A stretch of 33,554 bases of DNA, taken from positions 1 to 33,554 of the forward strand of contig JAOTXX010000045.1 of the NCBI GenBank assembly GCA_029862185.1, read 5' to 3'. The position numbers and the translations under genes are program-made. The notes under the pieces are model-generated. The model was not told the DNA's origin. It saw only the letters and a program-made list of their open reading frames with translations, and searched no databases. This document shows, piece after piece, positions 24,863 to 33,554 of the stretch (its first letter is position 1; each line of letters begins with the position of its first letter). The DNA comes from Myxococcales bacterium (GTDB taxonomy: Bacteria > Myxococcota_A > Polyangia > Polyangiales > Houyiibacteriaceae).

Positions 24863-26247
24863 TCCGAGCCTCCTTCAGGTTGGTTCCCGGAGGGTAACGC
24901 CTTGGGGGCATCGAAGCCATCGTCGCGATAGGCGCGTGCCAAAATCGACATGGGATGCATGGGTTTCACCCCTGCATGCTGTTGGAACTGAATCGCGGCA
25001 AGAGGACAATCGGTTGCCCAGATCTCCGAATCGGCCTCCTTCATTTCGTTGAACGCCCTTTGCCCGACACGAATCGAGTACTCGAAGCCTTCGACGGTCA
25101 TCGCATGGGTGCCGTCGTGCCCGCAGCACTCCATCACGGTTGCCGGAGTGACCCCTGGAATCTTGCGAAGCAGATCGCGCCCCTTGAAGCCGACCCCCTG
25201 AGTCCGCAAATGGCAGGGCGCGTGATAGGCGACTTTGTGGCCCGGTGAGCTCTTGAAATCCGTGTTGAACCGTTCTTCTTGGCGCAACGACCAGAGGTAT
25301 TCGCTCGGGTCCGCCACCGCCTCGGCCAGCTTCCTAGCGCGTTCGCGGTCCTCTCCCTCGAGCAGCTCCGGGTACTCGCGCCGAAGCATCATCGAGCAGG
25401 TCGGGTTTAGCGCGATCACTTTTGCGCCGGCTTCCACGTGCGGCATCAGCAGATCCAGATTGCGGTGGGCCTTCTTTCGCAGAAGCTCGAGGTTGCCGCC
25501 TTCCCAGGCAGGCATCCCGCAGCATTCGAGGCCCTTCTCACAGCGAACGTCGACGCTGTTCTTTTCGAGCACCTCGACGGTGTCCATTCCGATTTGCGGC
25601 TCGTTGCCCTGGACATAACAGGTTTGAAAAAGCACCGCTTCGCCCCCGACGCCCTTGTCCATCAAGCCTGCGCCCTTCGCCCACGACTCGAACGTCGTCT
25701 GTGCGAAGTCGGGGAGGAGCTTGCGTCGATCGATGCCGACCAGCTTCTCCATGAACCAGCGATGGATAGCGACCCGGTTCATGACATTGGCCACGCCGAA
25801 GCTCGCGCGCGCCATGGCGCTTGCACGATCCGGGTCTTCTAGCAGCTTGAGCCGCAGCTTGTGGGGTTGCTCGTGTTTGCGATGTCGGATGGCGTCGTAG
25901 CGATGCACGAGCTTCGGAAAGTCTACCTTGAACTCGTGCCCATCGCGGGGCGTGTACGGGCACTGCACCTCACAGAGCTTGCATTGAAAGCACGCATCCA
26001 TGACGCGCTTCGTGTCGAGCGGAGTGAGTTTTCGAACGTCGCCGTCGTGCCGCTCGTCGATCGCCGAGAACAAAGTTGGGAACGAGTCACAGTACTTGAA
26101 GCACATGCGGCAGCCATGGCAGACCTCGAAGACGCGCTCGATTTCCTTCTCGAGCGCATCTTCGTTCCAGTATTTGGCTTCGCTGGGGTCGTAGCTCAGC
26201 CCATCGGTGGGCTGGTAAGAGATCTGCCTATTGGCTTCGTCGCTCAC
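24859..26247 (-). CDS. Fe-S oxidoreductase with two 4Fe-4S and two CCG domains (HdrD/GlpC-like)
   Basis: A 462-residue redox protein. It starts with two 4Fe-4S motifs: C43-x2-C46-x2-C49-x3-C53 and C86-x2-C89-x2-C92-x3-C96 (the last Cys followed by Pro). It then has two cysteine-rich CCG domains: the first with [10 protein letters not shown] and [10 protein letters not shown], the second with [14 protein letters not shown] and [11 protein letters not shown]. This is the heterodisulfide reductase subunit D / glycerol-3-phosphate dehydrogenase subunit C layout, used to pass electrons to a disulfide or quinone. No membrane helix is seen. The likely start is GTG 26247, 18 bases after the rubrerythrin stop. 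Together with rubrerythrin and DUF3501 it forms one operon; it could supply electrons to rubrerythrin. Confidence 0.92.
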   Translation of the reverse strand: MSDEANRQISYQPTDGLSYDPSEAKYWNEDALEKEIERVFEVCHGCRMCFKYCDSFPTLFSAIDERHDGDVRKLTPLDTKRVMDACFQCKLCEVQCPYTPRDGHEFKVDFPKLVHRYDAIRHRKHEQPHKLRLKLLEDPDRASAMARASFGVANVMNRVAIHRWFMEKLVGIDRRKLLPDFAQTTFESWAKGAGLMDKGVGGEAVLFQTCYVQGNEPQIGMDTVEVLEKNSVDVRCEKGLECCGMPAWEGGNLELLRKKAHRNLDLLMPHVEAGAKVIALNPTCSMMLRREYPELLEGEDRERARKLAEAVADPSEYLWSLRQEERFNTDFKSSPGHKVAYHAPCHLRTQGVGFKGRDLLRKIPGVTPATVMECCGHDGTHAMTVEGFEYSIRVGQRAFNEMKEADSEIWATDCPLAAIQFQQHAGVKPMHPMSILARAYRDDGFDAPKALPSGNQPEGGSE

Positions 26248-26265
26248 TCGCGTCTGTAGCCCCGA

Positions 26266-26685
<420 letters not shown>

Positions 26686-26759
26686 GGCTTCTTTTTCCTC
26701 CGATGTGATGCTTGCTTCCGACTACATAGGGCGCGCTCGGCGCCAGTCGAGAGGAACAA

Positions 26760-26788
26760 GTTATCCCGGTCTTTTCGGCGCTCGTCAA
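26760..26788 (-). promoter_or_regulatory. candidate sigma70-type promoter of the rubrerythrin operon
   Basis: Read on the minus strand: TTGACG (26788-26783, five of six matches to the -35), exactly 17 bases, then GATAAC (26765-26760, four of six to the -10). The predicted start near 26753 leaves a leader of about 68 bases before ATG 26685. This is the best promoter match I found in the window. Confidence 0.55.
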
Positions 26789-26837
26789 CGGGACGGTGCG
26801 ACTATTGCCGGACGGTCGCCAGCCCATCTCGCACCGC

Positions 26838-26865
26838 TTGAATCATATGAAAACTAAGCTATTCC
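26838..26865 (+). promoter_or_regulatory. weak candidate promoter for the WbsX-like gene
   Basis: TTGAAT (26838-26843), 16 bases, then TATTCC (26860-26865); four and three of six consensus matches. It lies in the AT-richest part of the 204-base gap (26686-26889) between two divergent genes, 25 bases before the TTG start. The rest of this gap shows no further gene or repeat. Confidence 0.28.
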
Positions 26866-26889
26866 CGCGCCCATGCAGGGGACCCAGCC

Positions 26890-28098
26890 TTGAGCCCGAC
26901 CGCGCGGGCCATCGCCTTTTATCTTCCGCAGTTCCACCCGATTCCGGAGAATAGCGATTGGTGGGGAGCGGGCTTTACCGAGTGGACGAACGTTCGCCAG
27001 GCCAGACCGCTTTTCGCCGAGCACTATCAGCCGCGCATCCCCTCTGAGCTGGGCTACTACGACCTTCGCTCTTCCGAGACCCGCGAAGCCCAGGCGGAGC
27101 TTGCTCACTCCCACGGCATCGAAGGTTTTTGCTACTGGCACTACTGGTTTGCCGGCCGCCGGCTGCTCGAACGCCCGTTCAACGCTGTATTGGACAGCGG
27201 TAAGCCCGATTTTCCGTTTTGTCTCGCTTGGGCCAATCACAGCTGGACCGCGGCATGGGTTGGCCGGCCCTGGGAGCTACTCGTCGATCAAACCTATCCC
27301 GGGCGCGCCGACTACGAAGCCCATTTCCGCGCGGTGCGGGACGCGTTCGCCGACGATCGCTACATCACGGTCGACGGGAAGCCGCTCTTCCTGGTGTTTC
27401 GCCCAGACAAGCTCGCTGACCCGCTTGCGTTTGCCGATTGCTGGCGGGAGCTCGCGCTCAAAGCTGGCTTCAAGGGTCTGTATCTCCTGGGTGTATTGAA
27501 CGCCGGCGCCGATGCGAGAGCCCTTGGGCTCGATGGAGGAGTCCATAAAGGCCTCGGGAATCTGTTGACGTTCCTGCCGTCGCGTTTGCAGCAAAAGGCC
27601 GAGGTGCGTCGGCGCGCTCAGGTCTTGCTGGAACGCCCAAGCCTGGTGCACCTGCATCAAGCGATCGCGCGATCGCGGCGGCCCTCTTGGCTCGGGCCGC
27701 TTCACAATTTGCACGACGGGATCAGCGAGGGGCTATTACTGCCGTCGGTCTGCTCGTATCGAGAGCTCGTGGACGCCGAGCATCGGGGGCTGCGCGTTGG
27801 TCCCGACGAGTTTCCCTGCGTGATTCCGAACTGGGACAACACCCCCAGGGTCGGCCGCTGGGGCTGGGTTTTGCACGAGTCCTCACCTGAGCTCTTCGCC
27901 GGGCATTTGCGTCACGCTCTGAGTTTCATTGCCGATCGGCCCTTCGATAAGAGGCTCGTCTTCATCAAGTCCTGGAACGAATGGGCCGAAGGCAATCACC
28001 TGGAGCCCGACCAACGGTACGGGCGCGGCTATCTCGAAGCCGCGCGGCGTGAGCTTGTGCAGAACGTCGGACTTCCGATGCGTGAGATGGGCAGCTAA
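26890..28098 (+). CDS. WbsX-like glycan enzyme (GH99-like domain)
   Basis: A 402-residue protein of the WbsX family, found in O-antigen and exopolysaccharide clusters and related to glycoside hydrolase family 99. Landmarks are AFYLPQFHPIPEN, WWGAGFTEWTNV, the GFCYWHYWFAGRR segment, FCLAWANHSWTA, and SWNEWAEGNHLEPD near the C-terminus. These Trp/Glu/Asp-rich stretches line the active site in the GH99-like fold. Whether it cleaves or remodels a glycan is not known. There is no signal peptide, so it acts in the cytoplasm or is associated with another protein. The start is TTG 26890 with AGGGGAC upstream; an in-frame stop at 26848-26850 and no ATG or GTG between make this the only plausible start. 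It converges with the BY-kinase gene. Confidence 0.87.
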   Translation: MSPTARAIAFYLPQFHPIPENSDWWGAGFTEWTNVRQARPLFAEHYQPRIPSELGYYDLRSSETREAQAELAHSHGIEGFCYWHYWFAGRRLLERPFNAVLDSGKPDFPFCLAWANHSWTAAWVGRPWELLVDQTYPGRADYEAHFRAVRDAFADDRYITVDGKPLFLVFRPDKLADPLAFADCWRELALKAGFKGLYLLGVLNAGADARALGLDGGVHKGLGNLLTFLPSRLQQKAEVRRRAQVLLERPSLVHLHQAIARSRRPSWLGPLHNLHDGISEGLLLPSVCSYRELVDAEHRGLRVGPDEFPCVIPNWDNTPRVGRWGWVLHESSPELFAGHLRHALSFIADRPFDKRLVFIKSWNEWAEGNHLEPDQRYGRGYLEAARRELVQNVGLPMREMGS

Positions 28099-28137
28099 TC
28101 AGCCGTCCAAGGCCAAAGAGATGTCGCTGGGATCGCC

Positions 28138-30375
28138 TCAAGCGGCGGACTGACTGTGTCCGGGCGGTTCATCTTCGCTGGCGTATTCCTCGGCGCGGTA
28201 ATAGTGATAGTAGCCACCGCCGCGGTAGCCTTTCGCTCCGCGGCTTGGCTCCACGTCGTTGAGCACGCCGCCCAGCAGGTTCGCGTGAACGTCGCGGAGG
28301 CTTCGGATGGCTGAGATCACCGCGTCTCGGGTTGTCGCCTGCGCCCGTACGACCAGCAGAGCGCCACCGCACTGGGGTGCAAGAATCGCCGCATCGGTGA
28401 CGGCGTGTAGCGGCGGGCTGTCGAAAATCACTCGGTCGTATTGCGCGGCTGCCTCCTCGAGAAAACGCGCGAATTGCTTGGTGTGGAGGAGCTCTGCGGG
28501 ATTTGGAGGCAGAGGCCCGCAGGTCACCACCGAGAGCTTGTCGATGCCAACGTCGCGAGTCACTTGAGCAAGCGTGTTTTGGCCTAGGAGCACGCTCGTG
28601 AGGCCGATCCGATTGTCGAGGTTGAACGCCTTGTGGATGCGTGGGCGGCGCAGGTCCGTGTCGACCAGGAGTACGTGCTGGCCGCTCTGTGCCATTGCGA
28701 TTGCGATGTTCGTGGCGACGGTCGTCTTCCCGTCTTTCGGGTTTGCGCTCGTGACGACCATCGTCTTGTTGGGCGATTCCGCCGCCATGAACATCAAGTT
28801 CGTGCGGACGGTGCGGCAAGATTCGGCGGCCATCGACATGGGATGGCTGTGAACGACTTGATCGAGATTCTCGACCTCCCCGACCCGTTCCCGCTTTCGT
28901 CTCGCAGAGTAACCACTCGATGAGCCGGCACTTGATCCCGCGACCCGTGGAAACACTCCGAGGATCGTCAGGCCGAGCCGTTCGACGTCTGGGACGTCTT
29001 GTATTCGCCTGTCCAATTGATGCAGGAGGAATGCAAGCCCGAACCCTAGGAGAAGGCCACCGATCACGCCACCGACGACGTTCAGGCTAACCACTGGCGA
29101 GATTGCTGCCTTGGGAACCAGCGCTCTATCAACCACGCGAACGTGAGTCGTCCGGAGCAAGCGCGTGAGGTCGGTTTCGGCCGTGCGCTGCAGGAGCAGG
29201 TCGTAGAGCTTCGAGTTGCTCTCCTGTTGGCGGCTCAGGCGCGAGTACTCGATTTCGCGCAGATTGAGGTCCATGCCGGCTTTCTGAGCCTTGTTCTGAA
29301 CCTTGCTGAGCCCGGTCTCGACCGCTTGGGCCTCTTTGAGGTCGTCAGCTGCGATCTTGATGAGCGTTTCGATTTCGTCGTTTATCGATGCGCGAATGGC
29401 CGCAATCTCTCCCTTGAGCTCGAGCATCGTCGGATGCGAATCGCCATATCGAACCGCAAGCGCCGCGCCCTCTGTCACCTTCGAGCGGAGCTCGGTCCGC
29501 AAGGCATCGAGCTCACTATCCTCGCCGCCACCGTTGCCTTGAACGGCTTCCGGATGGGCGCGTGCGGCCTTCAAGCGCCCGAGCCTCGCTTCGAGCTCGA
29601 TGCGCCGCGCCCTGATACTAGTCAGTCGCTCGTTGTATTCGCGAATTTCTTCTGCGAGGAGATTCTGACGATTCTCGACCGAAACCGACAGGACATTGTA
29701 CTGCTTTTTGAATTCGTGCAGAGCGTGCTCGGACTCGTTGAGCTGTGTCCGGGTCGAGTCGAGTTGCTGCGCGAGCCACTCGGCAGCCGCCGCCGTGGAG
29801 CCCAGGCGATCCTCCATCGTCTTCTCGATGTAGGCACTGGCAACCATGTTGGCGAGCGTCGCGGCACGTTCAGGGTCGGTGTCGCGAACTTTCAGCCGAA
29901 CCAGCCGCGTGTCTTCGATCGGGTCGAGCGTCAGCTTGCTTTGAAGGCGCTGCGCGGCGACCTCTTTGGCCACGGGTGCCCAGTCTGTGTCCCGCTCTTG
30001 GCCGAAAAACGTCGGGTCGTCGGCCAGCCCCAGATGCTCGACGACTCGCTCTGCGACCGCGCGACTTTGGATGATCAGATTCTGCGTCTCGAAGAACTCG
30101 CGCGACATCAAGAAGTGCGAAACCTGCCCGCCCACGTCCTCGACTGAGCTGCCGAGCGGTGAGGTCGGATTGGGGTCGTATTCCAGCGTGACCGTCGCCT
30201 GGTAAACCTTTGGAAGCCGAAAGGTCCACAGGGTCACCAACGTCGTCACGGCGAGCGCGGTGAAGATAATCCACCAACGATATCGCACCACTGCGTCCGC
30301 CAGCCCTCTCGGAAGAAGCGACCCCTCAAAGGCTGGAGCGCCCCCTGGCTCAGTCTCGTTTGTTAGATGTCTCAC
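28138..30375 (-). CDS. polysaccharide co-polymerase / BY-type tyrosine autokinase (Wzc-like)
   Basis: A 745-residue inner-membrane protein that sets chain length and export of a surface polysaccharide. An N-terminal Wzz domain starts with a helix (about residues 34-53), then a long periplasmic coiled-coil region (about 170-410), then a second helix (about 430-455). The C-terminal kinase has Walker A SANPKDGKTT (K550, T551), Walker A' LLVDTDLRRP (D572, D574) and Walker B VIFDSPP. The tail has a tyrosine cluster (Y717, Y722, Y723, Y725, Y726, Y731) for autophosphorylation. The fused one-chain form is typical of Proteobacteria. The start is GTG 30375. It lies 54 bases after the ligase-like gene, so the two are probably cotranscribed. 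Confidence 0.93.
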   Translation of the reverse strand: MRHLTNETEPGGAPAFEGSLLPRGLADAVVRYRWWIIFTALAVTTLVTLWTFRLPKVYQATVTLEYDPNPTSPLGSSVEDVGGQVSHFLMSREFFETQNLIIQSRAVAERVVEHLGLADDPTFFGQERDTDWAPVAKEVAAQRLQSKLTLDPIEDTRLVRLKVRDTDPERAATLANMVASAYIEKTMEDRLGSTAAAAEWLAQQLDSTRTQLNESEHALHEFKKQYNVLSVSVENRQNLLAEEIREYNERLTSIRARRIELEARLGRLKAARAHPEAVQGNGGGEDSELDALRTELRSKVTEGAALAVRYGDSHPTMLELKGEIAAIRASINDEIETLIKIAADDLKEAQAVETGLSKVQNKAQKAGMDLNLREIEYSRLSRQQESNSKLYDLLLQRTAETDLTRLLRTTHVRVVDRALVPKAAISPVVSLNVVGGVIGGLLLGFGLAFLLHQLDRRIQDVPDVERLGLTILGVFPRVAGSSAGSSSGYSARRKRERVGEVENLDQVVHSHPMSMAAESCRTVRTNLMFMAAESPNKTMVVTSANPKDGKTTVATNIAIAMAQSGQHVLLVDTDLRRPRIHKAFNLDNRIGLTSVLLGQNTLAQVTRDVGIDKLSVVTCGPLPPNPAELLHTKQFARFLEEAAAQYDRVIFDSPPLHAVTDAAILAPQCGGALLVVRAQATTRDAVISAIRSLRDVHANLLGGVLNDVEPSRGAKGYRGGGYYHYYRAEEYASEDEPPGHSQSAA

Positions 30376-30429
30376 GGCCCCGCTTCATCAGCGTTTCCCA
30401 TCGTCACGCCTCCGTCAAGCGCGCCAGCG

Positions 30430-32949
30430 TCAGGGCCATGAATTTGCGGGCTTTGCGAGCTCCTCGGCAGAAGTGCAAGCCGCTCCTTTTCCCCCGTCGA
30501 AGCGACATAGGCGCCTGTAGGTGAGGAGCGCGCGTTCTCGGTTCCCCATGGCATCCGCCACCCTTGCAATCGCGAGTAGGGCCTGCCGGGATTCATGCGC
30601 CCGATGTGAGTCCTCGAAAGCCTTCAACGCAAGTGCGTGCCTGCCTTGTGACTCATAGAGCTTGCCCAGGAACATCTCGACGTCCGCAAGGCGTTTCGCC
30701 TTTCCTGCGGTTTGCCCGCGCAGGCGAGCGACGACGCGTTGAAGATTGTCTTGGTCGCCGTTCTTCACATAGATCGAGGCCGCGGTGCGGAGCACGCTCG
30801 ACGGAACCTCCCCCGTGCTGAGCAGCGGGGCTATGGTCTCTGCGGCCGCGCGTAAGTCGTTTGCCTGCATGTACGCTTCGGCGAGGATCCTCTGTCCGTC
30901 CGGATCTAGGTCTCGGAAATGGCGCAGCAGATCGATCGCCTCGAGAGGCCGATGCTCTGCCAGCAGGCGGCGCGCTTGTCGGCTTCTCGGGCCGGGCAGA
31001 TTCGCATCGCGCGCGCGTGCAGCCTCGTCGATCTGCACCGCTGCGCTGGACTGAAGGGGAAGACAGAGTGCCGCTCGGTCGAGGAACTTGGCGCCATCGG
31101 GACCGTCGGGCGCCGCGCGGATTGCGATGGCCGGATCTTCACTCGGGCGGAGCAGTGAGCACACGGTCGTCCGCGCGCTTCCGGGGCGAAGGGCCTCCGC
31201 CTCTCGAATCTCGATGAGCGCTTGATCCAACTCTCCCAATGTGAAGAGCCATCGCGCCGCCAACAAGTGAGGCGCGCTCCAGAGTGGCGCGAGGGCTTGG
31301 GCGCGGTTGATCCAGCGACCCGCCGAAGGGTCGCGTTCGCGCACCGCGACCTCGGCTCCGGTGAGCGCGAAGATTGGCTCGGAGGGGTGCAGGGAAAGCC
31401 CCTCCAGCGCCAGCTCCCGGGCTTTCATGTTGTCACCCTGTTCGAGCGCCTCGCGACTCTGCATCTCGAGCGTGAACACGTCGCCGCCTGCCAGCGAGAG
31501 CGCGAGGGCGGCGGCTCCAAGGCTCAGGATTGAGGTCACGGTGCAGAGCTGGCGAAGAGGCTTGCCGCGTCGGACGGAAACGGAGTCCGCCACCGACCCC
31601 AGGGTTGCGGCCGCCACCACGGCCAGCCCGACGAGCTCCAAGGAGAAGTCGGCAAGCTGATGGACGCCTATGGCGATCAGCCCACACAGGCCGCCGAGGT
31701 GCGCGTGGCTTCGTCTCAATCGGAAGCCACGGCCGATCGACCAAATCACGATGACGAGGAGAGTCAGCGCGATCGGAAGTCCCCACTCCGAAGCCCATTG
31801 CACCGGCAGGTTCTCCGGGTAGAAGAATCGCTTGTCGGTGCCCTGGTCATCGACGAACGCCGCTGAGAACGCTCCGCGGCCGACGCCTGCGATCGGATGG
31901 TGTGCGATGATGGGCAAAGCCGCGACGGCTCCGGCGAACTTTGGAGCGATGTTGTGACGATGGCCCAGCTCGCGTGCGAGGTCGCTCCCGTGGAGGGCGA
32001 TGGCAAGGAGCATGATCGCAAGGGCTCCTGCAGCGAGGACGGGGACTGTTCGGCCCCGCAGAATGAAGCCATTGCTCCGTTTCAGACGGATCGCGTACAC
32101 CGCTGTGAACACCGTCAGGCCAATTGCGAGCGCGAGGATACCGCCGCGCGAGAACGACAAGACGCCAGCAAGGGCGCATAGGGCCGCTCCCACCGCCCAG
32201 CCGATCCGTCGCTCGAGCGCTTTTGCGTCCATCGAGAGCCCGATGGCAATCGGAGAGGCCATCGCCATCATGCCTCCAAGGTGGTTCTCGTTCATCAATG
32301 GAGCGAGCAAGCGGCTGCTTGCATACACCGGTTTGTAAATGCCAAACACCTCTGTTGCGCCCGCGAGCTTGTGCGCGAACGCCACCAGCGCCATTGCAAT
32401 CGCGCTCGCGGCAACCCCCTTGAGCACACGCCGACGCTGGTGGGATGCCGCGAATACCCGCGCAGCAAAAAAGACGGCCGCGATTGCCGACCCTTTCGCG
32501 ACTTCGAGTCGTGTCGCTCCAGGGTCGAGGGACATCGGGATCCAGGAGCGGGCAGCCTCGCCAAAGAGCGGCGCGTTGGATCGCCATGCGTCCAAGGATT
32601 CGGGAACCAAGATGCCGACCAGGGCCGCGGGGATTGGCATGATCTGAAAGGCCGTCCACGCTAGAGCGATCACAATCATCCAATCGAGCAGCGTCGCGGA
32701 ACGACGGCGAACGCTGATGATTTCGATCCGGCGGCTCGCGAGCATTCCGGCGACGCCCGCGAGGACGCAGATGGTCGCCACCGCCCAAGGAAACACCCCT
32801 CCAAGCAGCTGTGGTGCGACGATCAGCGTGAGCGTCATCGGAATGACCGAGGCCTGGATGACAGGGGGCGCGATGCTCGGCCCCAGTCGAAGACTGCCGG
32901 TGTCGCGGCGCTCGGGCCTCAATCTCTCGTTATCCGAGCCCAACCCCAC
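30430..32949 (-). CDS. O-antigen ligase/polymerase (Wzy_C) fused to C-terminal TPR region
   Basis: A protein of about 839 residues with a membrane part of ten or more helices and a soluble helical part. The Wzy_C/WaaL ligase core shows NENHLGGMMAMASP, SFSRGGIL and HHPIAGVGRGAF, the usual periplasmic-loop landmarks. The last 350 or so residues form alpha-helical repeats of about 34 residues with TPR-type Ala/Gly/Tyr positions (for example EQGDNMKARELALEGL). Such ligase-TPR proteins polymerise or ligate surface glycans. The start is uncertain: GTG 32949 lies just downstream of the candidate promoter but has no ribosome site; ATG 32838 would cut into the first helix region. The frame is open to 33156, which overlaps the divergent NeuB gene and looks like non-coding sequence. 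Confidence 0.8.
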   Translation of the reverse strand: MGLGSDNERLRPERRDTGSLRLGPSIAPPVIQASVIPMTLTLIVAPQLLGGVFPWAVATICVLAGVAGMLASRRIEIISVRRRSATLLDWMIVIALAWTAFQIMPIPAALVGILVPESLDAWRSNAPLFGEAARSWIPMSLDPGATRLEVAKGSAIAAVFFAARVFAASHQRRRVLKGVAASAIAMALVAFAHKLAGATEVFGIYKPVYASSRLLAPLMNENHLGGMMAMASPIAIGLSMDAKALERRIGWAVGAALCALAGVLSFSRGGILALAIGLTVFTAVYAIRLKRSNGFILRGRTVPVLAAGALAIMLLAIALHGSDLARELGHRHNIAPKFAGAVAALPIIAHHPIAGVGRGAFSAAFVDDQGTDKRFFYPENLPVQWASEWGLPIALTLLVIVIWSIGRGFRLRRSHAHLGGLCGLIAIGVHQLADFSLELVGLAVVAAATLGSVADSVSVRRGKPLRQLCTVTSILSLGAAALALSLAGGDVFTLEMQSREALEQGDNMKARELALEGLSLHPSEPIFALTGAEVAVRERDPSAGRWINRAQALAPLWSAPHLLAARWLFTLGELDQALIEIREAEALRPGSARTTVCSLLRPSEDPAIAIRAAPDGPDGAKFLDRAALCLPLQSSAAVQIDEAARARDANLPGPRSRQARRLLAEHRPLEAIDLLRHFRDLDPDGQRILAEAYMQANDLRAAAETIAPLLSTGEVPSSVLRTAASIYVKNGDQDNLQRVVARLRGQTAGKAKRLADVEMFLGKLYESQGRHALALKAFEDSHRAHESRQALLAIARVADAMGNRERALLTYRRLCRFDGGKGAACTSAEELAKPANSWP

Positions 32950-32965
32950 CCGAGGCGGATTGCCA

Positions 32966-32995
32966 TTTATCGGAGAATTCGTCAACGCTTGTCTA
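32966..32995 (-). promoter_or_regulatory. candidate promoter of the ligase/BY-kinase operon
   Basis: Read on the minus strand: TAGACA (32995-32990, five of six to the -35), 18 bases, then GATAAA (32971-32966, four of six to the -10). The predicted start near 32959 is about 10 bases before GTG 32949, giving a very short leader, so either the leader is near-leaderless or the true start codon is further in. Confidence 0.4.
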
Positions 32996-33018
32996 GGATG
33001 TGCCTCAGCTGCTAACAC
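32989..33018 (+). promoter_or_regulatory. weak candidate promoter of the neuB-like gene
   Basis: TTGTCT (32989-32994), 18 bases, then TAACAC (33013-33018); four and three of six consensus matches. It overlaps the opposite-strand -35 at 32990-32995, so the two promoters would compete if both are real. Confidence 0.25.
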
Positions 33019-33053
33019 CGATGTGCGAGCATGGGGTTGGGGGAGATTAGCGC

Positions 33054-33554
33054 ATGGCGAAGCCCTTTTTAGTCGCAGGTCGTTGTCGGGTGATTGCCGA
33101 AGTCGGGCAGTCCCACGACGGAAGCTTGGGCACTGCGCATGCGTTTTTGGATTCAATCGCTGACGCCGGTGCGGATGCGGTGAAGTTCCAAACGCACATC
33201 GCGCAAGCAGAGAGCCAGCCGGACGAGCCCTGGCGAGTGAAGTTCAGCCCGCAAGACGATTCGCGCTTCGAGTATTGGAAGCGTATGGAATTCACGCCGG
33301 CGCAATGGCGCGGTCTGAGGGAGCACGCTGACGAGCGGGGCCTCTTCTTCCTGAGCTCGCCGTTTTCAGAAGAGGCGGTCGACTTGCTGACCGACGTTGG
33401 GGTTGCGGCCTGGAAGGTCGCTTCGGGGCAGATCACCGATTTGTGGATGCTCGAGCGGCTCGCCAAGACCGGCTGGCCCGTGCTTTTCTCCACCGGCATG
33501 AGCCCAGTTTCGGAAATCGACTGGGCGGTGAGTTGGGCTCAAGAGAAAGGACTC
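33054..33554 (+). CDS. NeuB-like N-acetylneuraminate/nonulosonic acid synthase (5' part only)
   Basis: The first 167 codons of a gene that runs off the window. The translation has IAEVGQSHDGSLGTA and then ADAVKFQTH (N-terminal strand and Lys of the TIM barrel), FFLSSPFS, WKVASGQITD and LFSTGMS. This is the order of motifs in NeuB/SpsE/LegI, which condense phosphoenolpyruvate with an N-acylated amino sugar to make a nonulosonic acid. The usual N-H-x-G of NeuB is SHDG here. ATG 33054 follows GGGGGAG by 8 bases. The C-terminal SAF antifreeze-like domain would lie outside. It diverges from the ligase gene, and CMP-sugar genes would be expected just downstream. Confidence 0.85.
   Translation, partial: MAKPFLVAGRCRVIAEVGQSHDGSLGTAHAFLDSIADAGADAVKFQTHIAQAESQPDEPWRVKFSPQDDSRFEYWKRMEFTPAQWRGLREHADERGLFFLSSPFSEEAVDLLTDVGVAAWKVASGQITDLWMLERLAKTGWPVLFSTGMSPVSEIDWAVSWAQEKGL

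Noticed and set aside
28099-28137. Terminator between the convergent WbsX-like and BY-kinase genes
   Set aside because: I found no stem of useful length and no T-run in these 39 bases.
31847-32788. Minus-strand frame of 313 codons inside the ligase gene
   Set aside because: Low-complexity Arg/Gly-rich translation; the ligase frame has the Wzy_C motifs.

Overview
The window is about 33.5 kb of high-GC (roughly 60-65 % by eye), densely coding Gram-negative bacterial DNA. I count 28 protein-coding genes, one of them cut by the right edge. The lipoprotein with many cysteines, HtpX, the rubrerythrin/DUF3501 module, the egtB-egtD pair and the glycan genes together suggest a deltaproteobacterial-type organism such as a myxobacterial relative (Myxococcota). 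That is an inference from gene content, not a phylogeny. I see no rRNA, tRNA, CRISPR array, insertion sequence, phage gene or origin. No stretch over 300 bases lacks a gene; the longest gap is about 200 bases, at 26686-26889.

Layout. (1) 22-969: an alpha/beta hydrolase on the minus strand. (2) 1034-6239: a plus-strand operon for an export system, with ABC ATPase, double-FtsX permease and HlyD-type adaptor, followed 7 bases later by an MscS-like channel. (3) 6260-20128: a glycan or envelope-modification region. It holds a sugar/sterol-type SDR, a sulfotransferase, a large GT-C membrane enzyme and a GT2 glycosyltransferase. Next is a tightly overlapped minus-strand operon (HAD phosphatase, second sulfotransferase, FemAB-like acyltransferase, TMTC-like GT-C enzyme). 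Opposite it is a plus-strand operon (SDR epimerase, DegT aminotransferase, nucleotidyltransferase-PfkB kinase fusion in reversed HldE order, AglD-type membrane protein). (4) 20195-22418: egtB-egtD for ergothioneine, preceded by a candidate promoter flanked by an 8-bp inverted repeat. (5) 22421-26685: minus-strand genes for a Cys-rich lipoprotein, HtpX, and a rubrerythrin / CCG-type Fe-S oxidoreductase / DUF3501 operon with a good candidate promoter. (6) 26890-33554: surface polysaccharide genes, comprising a WbsX-like glycan enzyme, a Wzz/BY-kinase chain-length regulator, an O-antigen ligase-TPR protein and a truncated NeuB-like synthase.

How they may work together. Regions 3 and 6 contain sugar modification (SDR, DegT, HldE-like, NeuB), transfer (GT2, two GT-C proteins, WbsX), decoration (two sulfotransferases, FemAB-like), export control (BY-kinase) and ligation or polymerisation (Wzy_C). 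This fits assembly of a surface glycan that may be sulfated and may carry amino or nonulosonic sugars. Region 5 and the egt pair are redox-protection functions placed between the two glycan blocks. All functions are assigned from visible motifs; no homology search was possible.
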